A stretch of DNA of 64,000 nucleotides. Origin: Aquatica leii (lineage: Eukaryota; Arthropoda; Insecta; Coleoptera; Lampyridae). The position numbers were made by a program, and so were the translations under genes. Below, piece by piece: positions 1 to 12,577 of this stretch (position 1 is the first letter of the stretch; each line of letters begins with the position of its first letter). A model generated the notes under the pieces. The model saw only the letters and a program-made list of their open reading frames with translations, was not told the DNA's origin and did no database searches. The stretch covers positions 63,379,505-63,443,504 of the forward strand of contig CM069436.1 of assembly GCA_035610365.1 (NCBI GenBank), written 5' to 3'.

Positions 1-1180
1 TCAAATTTTATGATGTTATAATAAGGTTACAGCCAAATACGGTTTTTACATAAATAAGAGGCTTGTGGTAATCAATCCTAATCATACGTTTATTTTTATT
101 AGGTTGGTATGATTTTCCCACTTACACTCGCAGTATTAACAGCTAGAATTAACTGATTTGATTGTAACATTACTTTCACAGTTTTCAATTTTTTTCAAAG
201 TTTCCTAGATTTATTTGTTTAATGATGCTTACTTGAAGTGATCAAAACAGCGTAAAGAAGCGTAACAGAATAACAAGAAACATCAAAAAAATGTGGAAAT
301 TATTCACTGCAGAATTAAGTAAATATAAGATAAAATATATAACGAAAACAAAATAAAATTTTACATAATTATTGATTTATAGTTGAATCAACATTGTATT
401 AAATAAAACTTAGTTTAAATTTTATAGAACGCAACGTGTGTACATTACTTTCAAAATTTATTTAAAAAATTTTGATGTTACAAACAGAAACTACCATTTT
501 TTACAAATTTAAAATTGTTGCGCATGTATAATCAAGTGTTTATGTGTTTTTTTTAGAATAACTTAATTTTTTTTAAGAAACGACAAATACTAATTGTATT
601 AACTTAATGTACGTATGCATAAGTTTAAAAATATGTACATATTACTCAGTGAATATCTATGTTTTGACGTTAATCCCGCAATGAAGTAGTACTTTAGTAT
701 TTGTAAATAAGTCTAATCGATTATTTGTAGTAATTGATTTTTGTCACAATTACTCGACTAGTCAAAAAGTCAACTAGTCGATTGCCAACATGAAAATTAA
801 AAGGTATTTGAAGTATAAGTTAAAATAACAAGCATTTTAACTTACCGCATGTTATATTTTAACACAAAAATAGAAAAACTAGATGTAAAAACCGATTTAA
901 TTAAAATCAAATTTTGTTTACAATAATTCAAGTCAATACTCAATTTTAAATTGAAAAAGAAATCTACTTATAAATTGTCACCAGTAAGTTCTAATGAACT
1001 TACTCGTCTTTTTACGCTTACAAACGGCCATATCAAAAACAAGAAATACTTACACGGTTAAATAATTGTGAGCGTTTTATTAAATTTTAGAGTTTCTATC
1101 AAATTTTTTAACACAAGAGTATAAAAATAGTTTTTAAATTTTTACTCAACCGCATTATTAATGGAAGTAAAAAAACTTAC
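1..1180. other. non-coding left edge, probably intron of the host gene
   Basis: AT-rich sequence with no convincing coding block on either strand. The gene at 1181-1596 leaves exon 3 through a good splice donor at 1180, so this stretch is probably its third intron, with later exons beyond the window. Confidence 0.5.
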
Positions 1181-1596
1181 TGAATGTCAGGATCTGATGA
1201 TGTTGTAAATAACACCGAGTGTCCAGGGCTAAGAGCATTTAATCCGATTTGGTGTAAACTATCACCTGGTTGTAAATTAATACTTGGTGGATCAGCCTTA
1301 ATTATGTCGGTGTGTTGAGCGACAAAATTTAACTCAATATTGTTTTTTGTAAAATTTCTGCAAGAAAAAAATAAATTCAAACCACATTTTTTAAATTTCA
1401 CAAAACTTACTTTACATCAATTGTAAAATATCCTTGCTCGTGAATTTTTATTAGTAATTCGTTTGGATACAACGTAACATTGCCATACATTGTTTCAATA
1501 CCTAACAAATTAAAATTAGAGATGATTAAAACCATTACTTTTCTTACCAGTTATAACAGTTATAATACAAATCCATTTAAAATTGGCGGAAAACAT
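1181..1596 (-). CDS. 5' end of a host gene: three exons, secretory or lysosomal-type protein
   Basis: Three exons read in one frame on the minus strand: exon 1 from the ATG at 1596 to 1548 (49 nt), exon 2 1501-1411 (91 nt), exon 3 1357-1181 (177 nt). Introns are 46 and 53 bp with GT..AG ends (donors GTAAGAAAAG and GTAAGTTTTG; acceptors TTTGTTAG and TTCTTGCAG). A third donor, GTAAGTTTTT, follows exon 3, and all splice phases agree. The roughly 105 residues begin with a hydrophobic signal-like stretch (KWICIITVITG), followed by a beta-strand-like soluble segment with two N-glycosylation sequons (NVT, NFT), a PPSINLQPG stretch and LSPGHSVLFTTSS. Length and layout before any membrane segment resemble the luminal N-terminal domain of cystinosin, the lysosomal cystine exporter. 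An SLC10-type transporter ectodomain is an alternative. The gene model is well supported; the family is an inference. Confidence 0.72.
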
Positions 1597-3344
1597 CGCA
1601 CGCTGTGTACCATTCAGTTTTTTCCTGTTAATACTAACTAAAACAGTACATAATTTTAATCTTAAGTGGCGTTTTAGATACACTGATTTATCGTGATTTA
1701 TTTACGTGTTTTATCTATAACTATTGAAATTAAATTTTTCGCTAACAACGAAAAAAAAAAACAAATCTTATTATGCAGTTTTTGTGACATATGCGTATTA
1801 TGTACAACTCTTTCAAATGTATTTTATAAACTAAAGCATATGTCAAGTGCAACGAAACAAATGTGATATAAATATATGACGTGTCAAGATCGATATCATA
1901 TTACTTTTATTTTGGTCAATTACCGCAATACCGACTGCTCCCGTTTATACAGTGGTTACTTATCGACTTTAAATAAAAAAAAAGTTTTTGCTAAACCGCA
2001 CGGTTTACGATTTCTATGGTATATAATTACTTGCTATGTGCAAAGGGAACAGTATAATCGGTTAGTAAATTAATAACCGGAAACTAAAAGGTGAACGCCT
2101 TGAAATGTTTATATTAACAAAAAGAAACTTGTATAAGTTGCTTATAAATTTTTCAAATTAATCATTTGTTTAGACGGTGTTTAAAAGCTTTAATTTTAAA
2201 CTGTGGGTACAGTAAAAAAGATACATATTTTGTATGATCGACGTTGTCGAATCCGGATTTCCGGTTAATACCAACTTGAACATACATAGCTGATAAATCA
2301 AGTTTTTTCTATTTTTTATTCTACTTATCTGTAGTAATCACAAAACGTACTTGACTAAATAGTTTCATTTACCTTCAGAATAATCGAAATTTCTCCTGAT
2401 CCGGATTGAGTTTGGTGCCGTCAAGTTTGGAATAGTCGGGGTTGCACTACAATTTAAGCACCGACATACATATCCACTTCAATTACTTCAACTTGCCGCG
2501 TCTGTTAATAAAATCAGTAATTAGTAATTGCAGTTTCAAGTTAAATGTTGATTTTTAAGATTGCTATATTTGCTATTCTTTTAGTACAAAAACAATGTCA
2601 ATAGAAAAGTTATAATAAATAAACGATAAACTAACAAAACTAACTAACAAAATATTTTAAGCTACAACTTTTTTTCAAAATAGTTAATAATTATCGTGCA
2701 AATAGAAGTTACGTATATTAACGTAAACTTTCAACAATTAACTTATTTCTATGTATAAACGTACACTCATATGAATCATAGAATTCCCCGATGCTAATTT
2801 ACACTGTTTTAGTACATCGCCTTTAAGTTTGTTTTAATTTGGTGTGTTGTATTATAATTTTATATCTACCGATGTGTCTATTATTCTCGCTAAGTAGTTA
2901 TCTATTGCTTTTCTTGCTTATTTCAAAGCTAACACTACAAAAATATATGCATTGGCAAAGTTTAGTTCTTTTATTTATTTTAGAAACCAAATTTGAACTA
3001 CTGCGTTTTATTATGCAATAATGACATAATGAGTTTCGTATATTAAGAAAAAAGGAAATACAAGTGCAACTACTGAAATCGTTCAACACCTGACAATAAA
3101 ACAATAACACTTTAGAAATCAAAGTTTACTTGTAAAGTATTGGAATACATATTTATAAATAAAATCCACAGTCTTTTACAAACGTCATAAAGCAGGAAAT
3201 CATTAATTTTGAACAAAAAAGCATTGTTCGTTATCTATACAATAATAATAAAGATCGATTAGGAATCGATTAAATTAGTTTTACAATTGGGTCATGTTGG
3301 ATATTGTCACAAGAGTATTAAACTACCGTCAGCAGTTCCTGGGT
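1597..3344. other. no gene seen upstream of the host gene
   Basis: Mostly AT-rich. It should contain the promoter and 5' UTR of the minus-strand gene starting at 1596, but no clear TATA box or initiator can be singled out. A short open stretch near 2374-2475 (minus) ends in a donor-like GTAAATG but lacks a credible acceptor. Confidence 0.4.
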
Positions 3345-4247
3345 CTTCGTTGGTTAAAAATGGTCATCTTTATAAATTGTTTTTTGTCACTGTAGCTCAG
3401 ATGTATTCAATAACGTTTAAGTCAAGTCTTTTTGGTGGCCATGGTAAAACACAAATATTATGTTGATCAAACCATTCACTAACTACTCGTGCTTTGTAAA
3501 TTAGTGCATTATCTTATAACAAGAATTATTAAATGTGTAGTAAATACTTGTTAAAGAACATTATCTTTTTCTGGATACAATACGTTTACAGTAGGATGCA
3601 TGATATTATCCAGTATGTAAAAATATTTTTGAGAATTTAAGCAATCTTCTATTTTTTAACAAACCATTAAACCTCGGTAGTTTTTACATCTCCAAATCTT
3701 AACTTCAAATTTTCTATTTTTTGAAATAGTTTGAAAGTTTTTCATTTCATAATTTTGTATCTTTTCGTAATTTTTGAACACCTATCAAGTTAATTTGATT
3801 GTGTTAACATTTTTATATTGGTAATAAGTATTTATCTTCTTGTATGAAAATACAACGTTGCGCCAAAATTATTGTAGCAACCTAGCGTCGAGCAAATTCT
3901 AGCGTCCGTCTTCAATCTTTATTTGCAAGAATTGGTTTTTGTGCAATTGTGTACCTTTTGATACCATTTTGTATTGGCAATCCGGTACATCGGTTTTCAA
4001 AATGACATTTTCTATAGTCAAAAATGCTGTTCCATATAATCTATAAAAATCATGTGTTATAGAACCGTCTACCACTTCCTTCATTTGTATTTACAGTTAA
4101 TTCATTTTTCCAGTTTGACCTTAAATGACTTATGATCGACTTTAAAATTTGTAGTTGACATGCAGCTTTCCTAACACTTAACCCACGTTCCAAAAGTTCT
4201 ACTGCACGATAACATATATCAATAGTCATACGAGGTATTGTAAGCAT
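3345..4247 (-). pseudogene. Tc1/mariner-type transposase relic
   Basis: Scattered blocks in different minus frames follow the order of a Tc1/mariner transposase. At 4120-4247 there is an N-terminal helix-turn-helix with RAVELLERGLSVRKAACQL. Around 3845-3880 a block resembles the W..VVFSDES segment (WRNVVFS). Around 3400-3520 the catalytic C-terminal part shows DNALIYKARVVSEWF and then WPPKRLDLNVIEYI, equivalent to WP..SPDLNPIE. Stops and frameshifts separate the blocks and part of the centre is missing, so it cannot encode an enzyme. No terminal inverted repeats were identified. Confidence 0.6.
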
Positions 4248-4408
4248 ATGCAGTTACATAGATAGACTAATTAAATAACTCATTCAAGTTTTATAAAATT
4301 ATAATGAAAATTAAATCATACACAAAAGTAAGTAATATAAATATGACGCCTATTTTGCGTTTCATAAGTGCCCATTAAATTCTGTAATCTAAGTTTTAAT
4401 ATTTGCAC

Positions 4409-4655
4409 TTATTTTTCATCGAATGCGTTTACCAGATATATGTTGCAAATATTGCGTGTGTTATAATTTGTTTTTTTTATCAAGCTGCTAAAAAGTCCAC
4501 ATGGTAAGATGGGCACACTGAAAAAGTGACTGCAAGCCGTTATGTCATTCTTCAAGGCAATTGATAGTTCTGACAAACTCTTCAGCAGTTGCTTCCCACT
4601 GATTCCATATTTGCGTTGAAAACATAGCATTTTTTTCCACGTAGCTAGCAACTAC
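4409..4655 (-). pseudogene. MULE-type transposase fragment
   Basis: On the minus strand the phrase MFSTQIWNQWEATAEEF, followed by RTINCLEE, a stop, HNGLQSLFQCAHLTMWTF, matches the arrangement of the conserved MULE-derived block (WN.W, RTNN..EGWH, F...HP..W) common in arthropod repeats. The expected RTNN reads RTIN and the Trp of EGWH is replaced by a stop, and the tail shifts frame. Only this block is visible; the rest of a Mutator-like transposase is absent. The identification rests on one short motif. Confidence 0.5.
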
Positions 4656-5409
4656 AAATATATGTTATTTTAAAATAATTATTCAACTTTTAACATTTTT
4701 GGGGTTATTTTGAAACGTTTCTGACACTCCTAAAAATTCAACTTCTTTCAATAAAGGTAGCAATAAGGCACATAACATTTTTACACTTGTTATATGTTAT
4801 CTGAGTTGCTTTTATACATATTTTTAGACCGAGCTTGCTAACTTTTCTTACAACTCTCCTTAGCGAGATAAAAAGACGTCCAGATATCTGAGTCATAGGT
4901 CTTCAAAGCCTTAAACAGCCTCGTACATATTTTTTTGATTTTCTAAGTATTAATGCTAAAACTTTAGACCACAAAATGCTATTTTTTGCACGTAGATGCT
5001 ATATAAATAAAAAAATAACTCTGAATTCTGTCATTGCTTTATCTACTCGAATCAAAGCGAATACTTGATGCATGCATTTCTGGTATTTCAAACTTCACAT
5101 CTCTGGTGATAGTCGTAGCGTTTTCAGCTATCCTACTTTTTTGTAAACAGTTTGTCTGAGTATTTTTTTTGGTAAGACAACTTTAATTCCGTCTGAGGAA
5201 TTCTATTCCGTCTTGTATAAATAATTGACTTACATTTTGCAAAATGATGTTTTCTGAAGCGCCGCTGCGTCATATTTTTAGATGTTAATCGGTGTTTGAT
5301 GTATTTGTGGGACCAGTGTATCGGTGTCTGACTTTCTTAAAAATCCATCTTGTTTCACAAATTTTAAAATGACGCTAAATACTAGCTATGTAAAGATAAA
5401 AACAATAGT
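4656..5409. other. no gene seen
   Basis: AT-rich sequence with no open frame of credible composition and no recognised repeat end. Confidence 0.4.
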
Positions 5410-5526
5410 AAGTAATAACATTCTGCTGAACTTTCATTGTTTATTATTTTGAAACGAATATACACAACGTTTCGATTGCTGTGGTATCTGCAATCGTCAT
5501 CAGGTGAATGCTAAGAAACTTAGAAA
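5410..5526 (-). repeat. PLE1 inverted terminal repeat, 3' side of the element
   Basis: Reverse-complement match to 7330-7446. It begins with AAGTAATAACATT and contains the block that reads CACCTGATGA on the minus strand. Because PLE1 is minus-oriented, this is its downstream terminus. Confidence 0.85.
5457..5509 (-). ncRNA. hammerhead-ribozyme-like motif, PLE1 sense strand
   Basis: Read on the minus strand: stem I 5' strand CAC (5506-5504), core CTGATGA (5503-5497), one extra C, stem II GATTGC (5495-5490), a 10-nt loop, stem II GCAATC (5479-5474), then GAA and the palindrome ACGT (5470-5467), one T (the H17 position) and stem I 3' strand GTG (5465-5463). Stem II is a perfect 6-bp helix. Stem III would be the self-complementary ACGU, as in the minimal, dimer-acting type I hammerheads known from PLEs. 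The extra base after CTGATGA departs from the textbook core but recurs in every PLE copy here. Activity is not demonstrated. Confidence 0.62.
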
Positions 5527-5639
5527 CTACTGAAGCTTATATACTAAAGACATGTTCGATGAAGCGTTCAAGCGTACAAAATCAATTTAGAGTAACAGAT
5601 TAATTACCAAAATTATTTTATGAATTTTAAGTTGTTTAG

Positions 5640-7260
5640 AGGTTCGATTAGTGGTTTCTATATGTTACTTTTCTCGGCACTTGGCTGGCTGAAAATTTAG
5701 TTTTTGTTGTTGATTAATGCCGCTTCTTTAAATTTTCGTTTGTACCAAGGTTCCTCTCTGTGTATGATTTTTGCTTCCGGCCATTTCATTCGATGTTGGT
5801 TATCCCACGAATGTTGCGCGATGCCGGACTTAAAAGTCTCTCTTCTCTGTGTGTTCGTCTGATGTTCTTTCAGTCTGATGTCAAGTGGTCTTTTGGTTTC
5901 TCCCACGTATGATTTGCCACATTCACATGGAACCTGTTAAATACAGTTTTAAGAATCTCGACTTGTTAGTAGCTTTGTGTTGGAAATTATAATCCTAATG
6001 GTGGTCGATGATTTGAACACTGTAATTAAGTTGTAACTTTTCCCTAAACGTTTTATTGATTTTGATAAACCTTTGACATATGGGATGCTCAGCAGTGAAT
6101 TGGGCGGTTCTTCTGTTTTAGGTTGTTTCTTGGTGTTCAATTGCTTTTTCTGTAAAAGTTCTCCTACAGTCTTTTCTGGTTAACCATTCTGCCTTAGATC
6201 GCTTCTAATGTTTTTGATTTCTTCTCGTAGCCCTTTCTCTGTGTTGCACAACTTGTACGCTCTGTCGATTTAAGATTTTACTAATCCTCTCTTCGTAGAT
6301 GTGGAATGGTTGGATTCAAAGTTAAGATATCGACCGGTGTGTGTCGGTTTCCTGTAGACAGTCGTTTCCATAATTCTCTTGTTCTTTGTTACGTGAACGT
6401 CTAAAAAAGGAAGTGAGTTCTCCTTTTTCTTTTCCATAGTGAATTTGATGGATGGTTGATATTTTTCAGATGTTGTAGAAAAAGGTCTAGTTACCGATTA
6501 CTGTGGTTCCAAATTATGAAGGTATCGTCAACATATCTAAGCCATGTTTTGGGTTTGAATTTTGATTTCTCTATGGCTTGGGATTCAAACCAGTTCATGT
6601 AGATGTTGGCGACTACTGGTTATAGAGATGAACCCATTAGTAGTCCTTCGTCTTGAGTGAAGAACCTGTCTTTCTACCGGCAGCGTGGTTCTTTCCTGGA
6701 GTTTTTCATCTTCTCGGAGCTTCGTTTGGATGATTTTCAATGCTTCTTCAACTGGCACATTAGTATAAAGACTTTCTACGTTGAAGCTGACTAATTGATC
6801 CCGTGGTTGTAGCTCTATTGTTTTCAGAATCTCAACGAAATGTTTGGAGTCTTTGACAAAAGATGAACTGTTCTTCTGTAGCGGTTGCACAATTGGTAGT
6901 AGAAATCTGGATAGCTGGTATGTGGGTTTATTACGAGAGCTGGTTATCGGTCAAAGCGGCATGTTGTTTCAATGTATCTTCGGTACTCCATATAGATGCG
7001 GCGGTTTGCTGTAGTGTGGTGTTAGCATCGTTCTCATCCTTGGTGTTAGATGTCTTTCGTAGAGTTTTAGGACTTGATAGATCTTTCTCTCCAAGCTTGT
7101 TGTCGGATCTTTCTTCAGTCTGCGGTAATTCCCTTGATTTTAGACGTCTTCAATTTTTTGGCCAAAGGTGGTGGCATCCATGATAACAGTTGCGGCTCCT
7201 TTGTCGGCTGGAAGTATTTTAATGCATTGTTCTTCCGTAAATTTGTGAGAGCTTTTTCCT
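5640..7260 (-). pseudogene. PLE1 reverse transcriptase / GIY-YIG endonuclease remnant
   Basis: Minus-strand blocks in order. Near 7130-7220: ILPADKGAATVIMD, the PLE N-terminal RT motif with a stop soon after. Near 6750-6810: VSFNVESLYTNVPVEEAL. Near 6490-6555: WLRYVDDTFIIWNH, the palm motif with YVDD intact. Near 5880-5945: VPCECGKSYVGETKRPLDIR, the endonuclease start, in which the GVY segment is broken by a stop. Near 5700-5800: EPWYKRKFKEAALI, a typical endonuclease C-terminal segment. Several stops and frame changes separate them. No full-length frame survives, so any mobilisation would have needed another copy. Confidence 0.8.
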
Positions 7261-7329
7261 CATGTTTAGTGATGTTGGTGTGTTGTTTTCTTTTCTTCTC
7301 TAGAGCACTTCTGATTTTCCACTTAAATT

Positions 7330-7446
7330 CTTCTAAGTTTGTTAGTATTCACCTGATGACGATTGCAGATACCACAGCAATAGAAACGTTGTGTATATTC
7401 GTTTCAAAATAATAAACAATGAAAATTCAGTAAAATGTTATTACTT
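7330..7446 (+). repeat. PLE1 inverted terminal repeat, 5' side of the element
   Basis: Inverted partner of 5410-5526. Its plus strand carries the same CTGATGA..GAAACGT block. Confidence 0.85.
7347..7396 (+). ncRNA. second copy of the hammerhead-like motif (antisense to PLE1)
   Basis: Plus strand: CAC (7350-7352), CTGATGA (7353-7359), extra C, GATTGC (7361-7366), loop, GCAATA (7377-7382), GAA, ACGT (7386-7389), T, GTG (7391-7393). Flanking bases ATT and TAT extend stem I with one U-U mismatch. The closing stem II pair is lost here (A instead of C), so this copy is slightly worn. As it lies opposite to the coding sense of PLE1, it may simply be the inverted duplicate. Confidence 0.5.
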
Positions 7447-10400
7447 CGCATCAAGCAACATTGTTTAATACATTCAAACAAAAACAATACAGAAAAAACT
7501 TTAGATTTTGATTTATATTTATATGAAAATTTCTCCACTAATGTCGGAGCACTTTTCACTATCCTAATTAACTGACTGTTCTAATTAAATTTGAATATGA
7601 ATACCTCTTTTACTCACTCATTACCAAAGAGATAATAAATTTAAAAAGTTTAAAATGCTATTCTTTTTACATTTTTCCAATGCTTTTTTTAATGGTATTA
7701 TAATAGATGTATGTACGGTTTTGGCTAAAATTATTAGACCACCACAGCTTTATTTTTATTGCTTAAATCTAGCCGTGTTTATAATTATCTTGTAAATAGT
7801 TTACGACATCAAGTTGCTACTGTGATTAAAGCAAAATGTCAGTTCTACATTAGTAAAAAATATTTAAATTTATATATAAACTGTATGATAACGATTTTAT
7901 ATCAGATCAGATGTGATGAACTCGTATGTGATGAATTGGGGTGTGATGGAGTATGACGGGGATGAATCTTAAAATTATATTACATTTTCTGTTAATATTT
8001 CAATTCTTTATTTATTGATGTCCATGACTATTTAAATAATGTATACCCATTAGTATACTATTGTTTATTATAGTTTTTTTTTAAATTTGTATGTCCTTTT
8101 ATTAACTACTACATAACTAAAAAATTTATATTTTATAAAAAAAAACTTTAAGTACGTTATCTGTTAATTCTAGTAGCATTTATTATAAAAAATTATTATT
8201 AGAATATTAGGTATATACCCTATACAAAAGTAAGAATGAAAAGAATTCTTAAATCGTAATGAATGTATAGATAACAAGCAATACTTTTATTGTTTAAAAT
8301 TAATAACTTCTTGCATTTTAACGTTTCTAAAGATTTGTGAAATTTATGTATAAATGATGTATTCTAATACTTTAAAAATAAGCTTTGGTTACTGATTGTT
8401 TTATTGTAAGGTATTTAACAATTTAAATAGTTGCACTTGTATTTTTTGTTTTCTTAATATGCAGTAAATTGAATTCGGTTTCTAAAACAATTGAAATAAT
8501 TAAACTTTGCTCATGCATATACATTAGCAATAATAACTACTACGAAAACAATTCAAATATAATGGTTTATTTTAGTTTCTACAAGCTTTTCCTAAACAGT
8601 TCTAAAAATAAGATTGAGTAAGATAATTATCGTTGAAAAATTACCGTTACAAAAAAATCATATAGGAAACATCTATGGAGTGTCACAAACTGATAATATG
8701 AATACAACAATCGATATATTGATAAATTATTATCTAATTGTATACGTTGTTGCTAAGATTATTAATCAGAGTTCTAAAAAAATGGTTGAATATTTAATTA
8801 ATAAAACTTGTAAAAATAGCATTACAAAAAAATAAAAACAAAAAAGTGTCAAAGTGTTACTAAATTAAATTAGAATTAAAAATAGAATTAATAATAATAA
8901 ATACCTGTATTAATTATACTCTGTTTTTTATTTATGAAGAGCAAGTTGAATTTCGCACAAAAAGACACAAACAAGATTGGCTATTGAGAAGCCAAGTTTA
9001 CATAGAAGAAATACTTGCCGTAATCTAAACAAATCGCACTTTTAAACAACTTTATTTTGCTTTCTTGTTTTATTGTTTAAATTTAATTTAAAAATTAGAA
9101 CTCGTGGTATAGTTTGTGAATATGAATTCAACATCTGCTACTAATACTTTTCATTAAAAAAAAACATTTTTTTATTCCGCTTAAATTACTGTAATTTTTT
9201 CTATATAGTGTAAACGGGATATTTACTTCGATTCTTGTAATTTAGAAATAAAAAAAATTAAAGAAAAACCTGTTTTTTTAAATTCTTTACACGCAAAGCA
9301 GTAGACTCGCTTGAATAACTACTTTAGTTACTAATAAAATAATAAAAAAGTCGATTACACATTTAGCATTTCAACACTGCATTGCATTATTTTTGAAACT
9401 TCTACTTCTTTTCAACATCAAGGTTTCATACAACTAATCTTGTGGTTAATGCAAAGAAAGTTTTTTTCATAGTAATTACAGATCATTACTCATTAAATGA
9501 AGTGCTAAGTTGTCAAAATGAATATAATTTTGGGAAATATTAAGATCAGATTTTGTTTGTGGTTATCACAGTAATTTTCTTCATGATTGGAGCATGCAAT
9601 GCATCACGTTTATTAACCTCGTGTTATGTACACTTTTAATAGTTGTTTTGAGCAAGTTAATACTGCGTAGCAATTTTATATACTTTTGTGTTTAAAATAT
9701 AAAATATAATATAGGAATGTATGATTAAAAGCCAATCTAGATCTAGATGGCACAAGTATCAACTAGAAAAATTTCTATTGTTATATATAAGTAAACGTTG
9801 TCAATTTGTTTGAACCAGTTTGTATTAGGTGTGCATGTTATCACAAATATCATATATTGTTGTGTTAATGTTCACATGTATTTAATTGTTTGACTAGATT
9901 TACCGTGCGCCGTACCTATACAATTACGTTTTTCATTCAATGAACTTGGTTATTGCATTGATTAATGTAAAAAAGTTGCATCGTGGTACTGCCTATACTG
10001 CGTACTTTTCTAATATTTTCTTAAATTGAGCTGTGATAACTTATTAGCGCGTATCAAACATTATTTAATTTCTCTTTTGTTAATTTTTAGACTGTCGTTT
10101 GTACCGGTTTTTCTGTTGTGGACCTTTTTATATTGCGGGTTACAATCGCTATTTTGTTTATCCGGTTTGTATTAACGTTTTAACGAATATGACGCTTTTA
10201 TAAACTGACTACTTTACTTATATCTACTCATAATTAACTTTAACGACAAAGTGAGCTAGACGTGGTACGGCCCACAACCCGTCACGCACAATCTAAAAAT
10301 AAAAGTGTTTTATTACAATTAATGTTTTAAGAATGCACCAGATTGAAAGAGTGTTTTAAACAATTTAATATAATAATAACGTTAATAGTTCTACTCCTAA

Positions 10401-10499
10401 AAACTACGATACATAAAGACGGCCACATTAAGCGGTACCGTAAAAGACGACATTAGCAGCAAAGTCTATGTTGTCTATAGCTTAATAATTTGTCTAATA
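7447..10499. other. no gene seen over 3 kb
   Basis: AT-rich with only short, low-complexity frames. A small imperfect repeat of GTGATGA-type units lies at about 7910-7950. No transposon protein, RNA gene or terminal repeat was recognised. Confidence 0.4.
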
Positions 10500-12110
10500 T
10501 TAACACGTTGACTGCCGCAACAGCTACTAAAACTGTGTTTCTTTTGGCTAGTAGTATTTTACTCTTGATTAAGACACGGATAAAATTAGTAATGGTTAAT
10601 TAATGTACTTTTTTGCAAAAACTTATTTTCTTCCGGCTTTGAGCTGAGAAGTACTGTAAGATTCCCGCAGCCCATATACTTAAAGTTTGCACTAATGGCA
10701 TTGTGAATCAGACCCTGCTTGTCACGTTAACAAGTTGAGACGTTTATTTTTGCAACGGTTTACTGAATTATTACTCATTACCAGTCAGGTGTTGGTTGAG
10801 ATGGTGGTGTGTAACAAAGTTTCTTGTTATCGTTAGAATACGCGTTTATTAAAAAAATAAATTACGAGAAAGAACAACAGAAGTTAAAGATTCTAATGCA
10901 GGATGTCTTTCCGATGAAGATGTTATTGAGCCATTCGAAGATTCGGGAGATAAATATGTTTCAGAATGCTCTAATGATTCTTCTAATGGTGATAATGACA
11001 AACGACCTCGTAAATGCTTAAAAGTGCCTAATGAGTCAAGCATTTCCGCTACATAAAAAGAAGTAATTGAGAGGGAGGTGCAAGAAAATGGTAAGACAAT
11101 AATGTGACACTAATGACAAATTTGTGTGAAAGAACGTGAGTAGACGAAATCCGAGTGTTTCCTTTTGCCAAACCAAACGTTACTGGGAAAGAAGAAATAC
11201 ATGGTGAATGTTTCAATAAATGTAATTTTTTTTAGATTATTTTTAACCGACGAAGTATTAGAATTAATGGTCACAGAGACAAACATATATACAGGTGAGT
11301 GCAAAGCATCAGTTAGATTGCCAAAAGCCCGCGTTTACGATTAACATGATACAAATCATGAAGAAATGAAATAAATAAAAGTTTATAAATTCTGCCTTGA
11401 AAAAGGATATACGTATGACCTCCAAGTTTACTGTGCGAAGGATAAAATACCAAATCAATCTTCATCCAAAAAGATGGTACTTTCCTTGGCTGATTACCTA
11501 TTAGATAAAGGACGTACTAACAAGCATGTTGTTTGTACTCTGAGTACAAAACGTACAGGCAAACTCAAAACAATCATTCGCTGCGGCAAAAAAGTAAAAA
11601 ACCATACACTACTTCACCACGACGACGTGGAGTTAAGTGGTATGGAAAACTAGCCATTAAACTGATTATAGTTGCTACTGTAGTAATTGCGTACATTTGA
11701 TACCAGGAAGTATCAAATGAATATGTAAACATATCAAAATTCAAAGATCTGGTTTTTTGTCTAACTAAAATAAAGATTCAGAACTACAAAAGTTGAGAAA
11801 GACGAACATATGTTGGAATATGTAGGTTGTAACAATCGTCATAGAGCAGATTCTATGTCTTACAGCCGTGTATTGCAGCTTGCATAAACAATAAAATGAA
11901 CCGAAAAAGTTAATGGCACAAAAAACACTGGCTATGCAAATTATATATATATTGCACAACCTGTTGAATATCAACGTATTATCAGCATTAGAAAAGAATT
12001 CTAAAATCAATAATTTGACTATTGGCTTAACAATGTTTATCGACTTACGGAAGAACATATTAACAGAGTTCAACGCAAGTCTAATAATTAGTCTGTGATT
12101 TTGATAGGCA
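10500..12110 (+). pseudogene. piggyBac-type transposase relic
   Basis: Plus-strand blocks match the order of a piggyBac transposase. Around 10905-11010 is an acidic N-terminal segment (SDEDVIEPFEDSG) typical of the family. Around 11300-11330 is ECKASVRLPKARVYD. Around 11395-11640 are YTYDLQVYCAKDKIP, LADYLLDKGRTNKHVV and CTLSTKRTGKLK, matching the LLDKGRTLYTDNWYT..LVGTLR region with the TDNWYT core deleted. Around 11785-11875 is EYVGCNNRHRADSMSYSRVL, the MGGVDRADQMLSYYS region. Stops and frameshifts are frequent. A TTAA at 10500-10503 followed by CACGTTGACTGCC could be the 5' terminus with the piggyBac target site; the matching 3' end was not found. Confidence 0.6.
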
Positions 12111-12577
12111 ATTACATACAAAATAAATGGATTTAATAAAAAATGTAATTTTAAGCAAACTTTTCAAAATTACGTACATAAATCTTTGTTTAGATTGAAT
12201 CAGAATAAACATAAAATTGAAAAATACTTAATTAATTGGAGAGGATTTAACAGAACTTACATGCTTTTGCAAAAGTCAAGTATTGAATTAAAGTGGCTTA
12301 TAAGCCTGTCCAAAATGCTGTCAAATTCTACTATATGTGTCACTTTTTTTTCTAAATTAAAATTTAGTAATAAAGTAAACTAGCGTAATCGTAATGTCAG
12401 TATGTCATAGTGTTACTGTCAAATTCGATTTGTATGAAAGAGATTTAATAATCCACTGAATAACCTTATCACCAAAAATTTTTTTATAACACACTTGTTC
12501 TAAGCAAAATTTAAAAACTATAATACATATGTTTGTTCAAAAATTACTAAATATAAGTTTAAATGTTTTAGCAGTGG
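12111..12577. other. no gene seen
   Basis: AT-rich sequence without a supported feature. Confidence 0.4.

Larger units (their letters stand above)
5410..7446 (-). mobile_element. Penelope-like element PLE1 with inverted terminal repeats
   Basis: A roughly 2.0-kb unit bounded by 117-bp inverted repeats (5410-5526 and 7330-7446, few mismatches). Between them, on the minus strand, lie remnants of a Penelope-type protein in order: N-terminal RT block, YVDD palm motif, GIY-YIG endonuclease. PLEs transpose by target-primed reverse transcription using the GIY-YIG nuclease and often carry terminal pseudo-LTRs in direct or inverted orientation. The centre is interrupted by stops and frameshifts, so this copy is dead. 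Confidence 0.82.

Noticed and set aside
2374..2475. Open minus-strand block (CRCLNCSATPTIPNL) with a donor-like end, considered as another exon
   Set aside because: No credible acceptor or continuation, and a stop lies just upstream.
6863..7412. Plus-strand frames over PLE1
   Set aside because: They are opposite-strand shadows of the minus-strand reverse transcriptase region.
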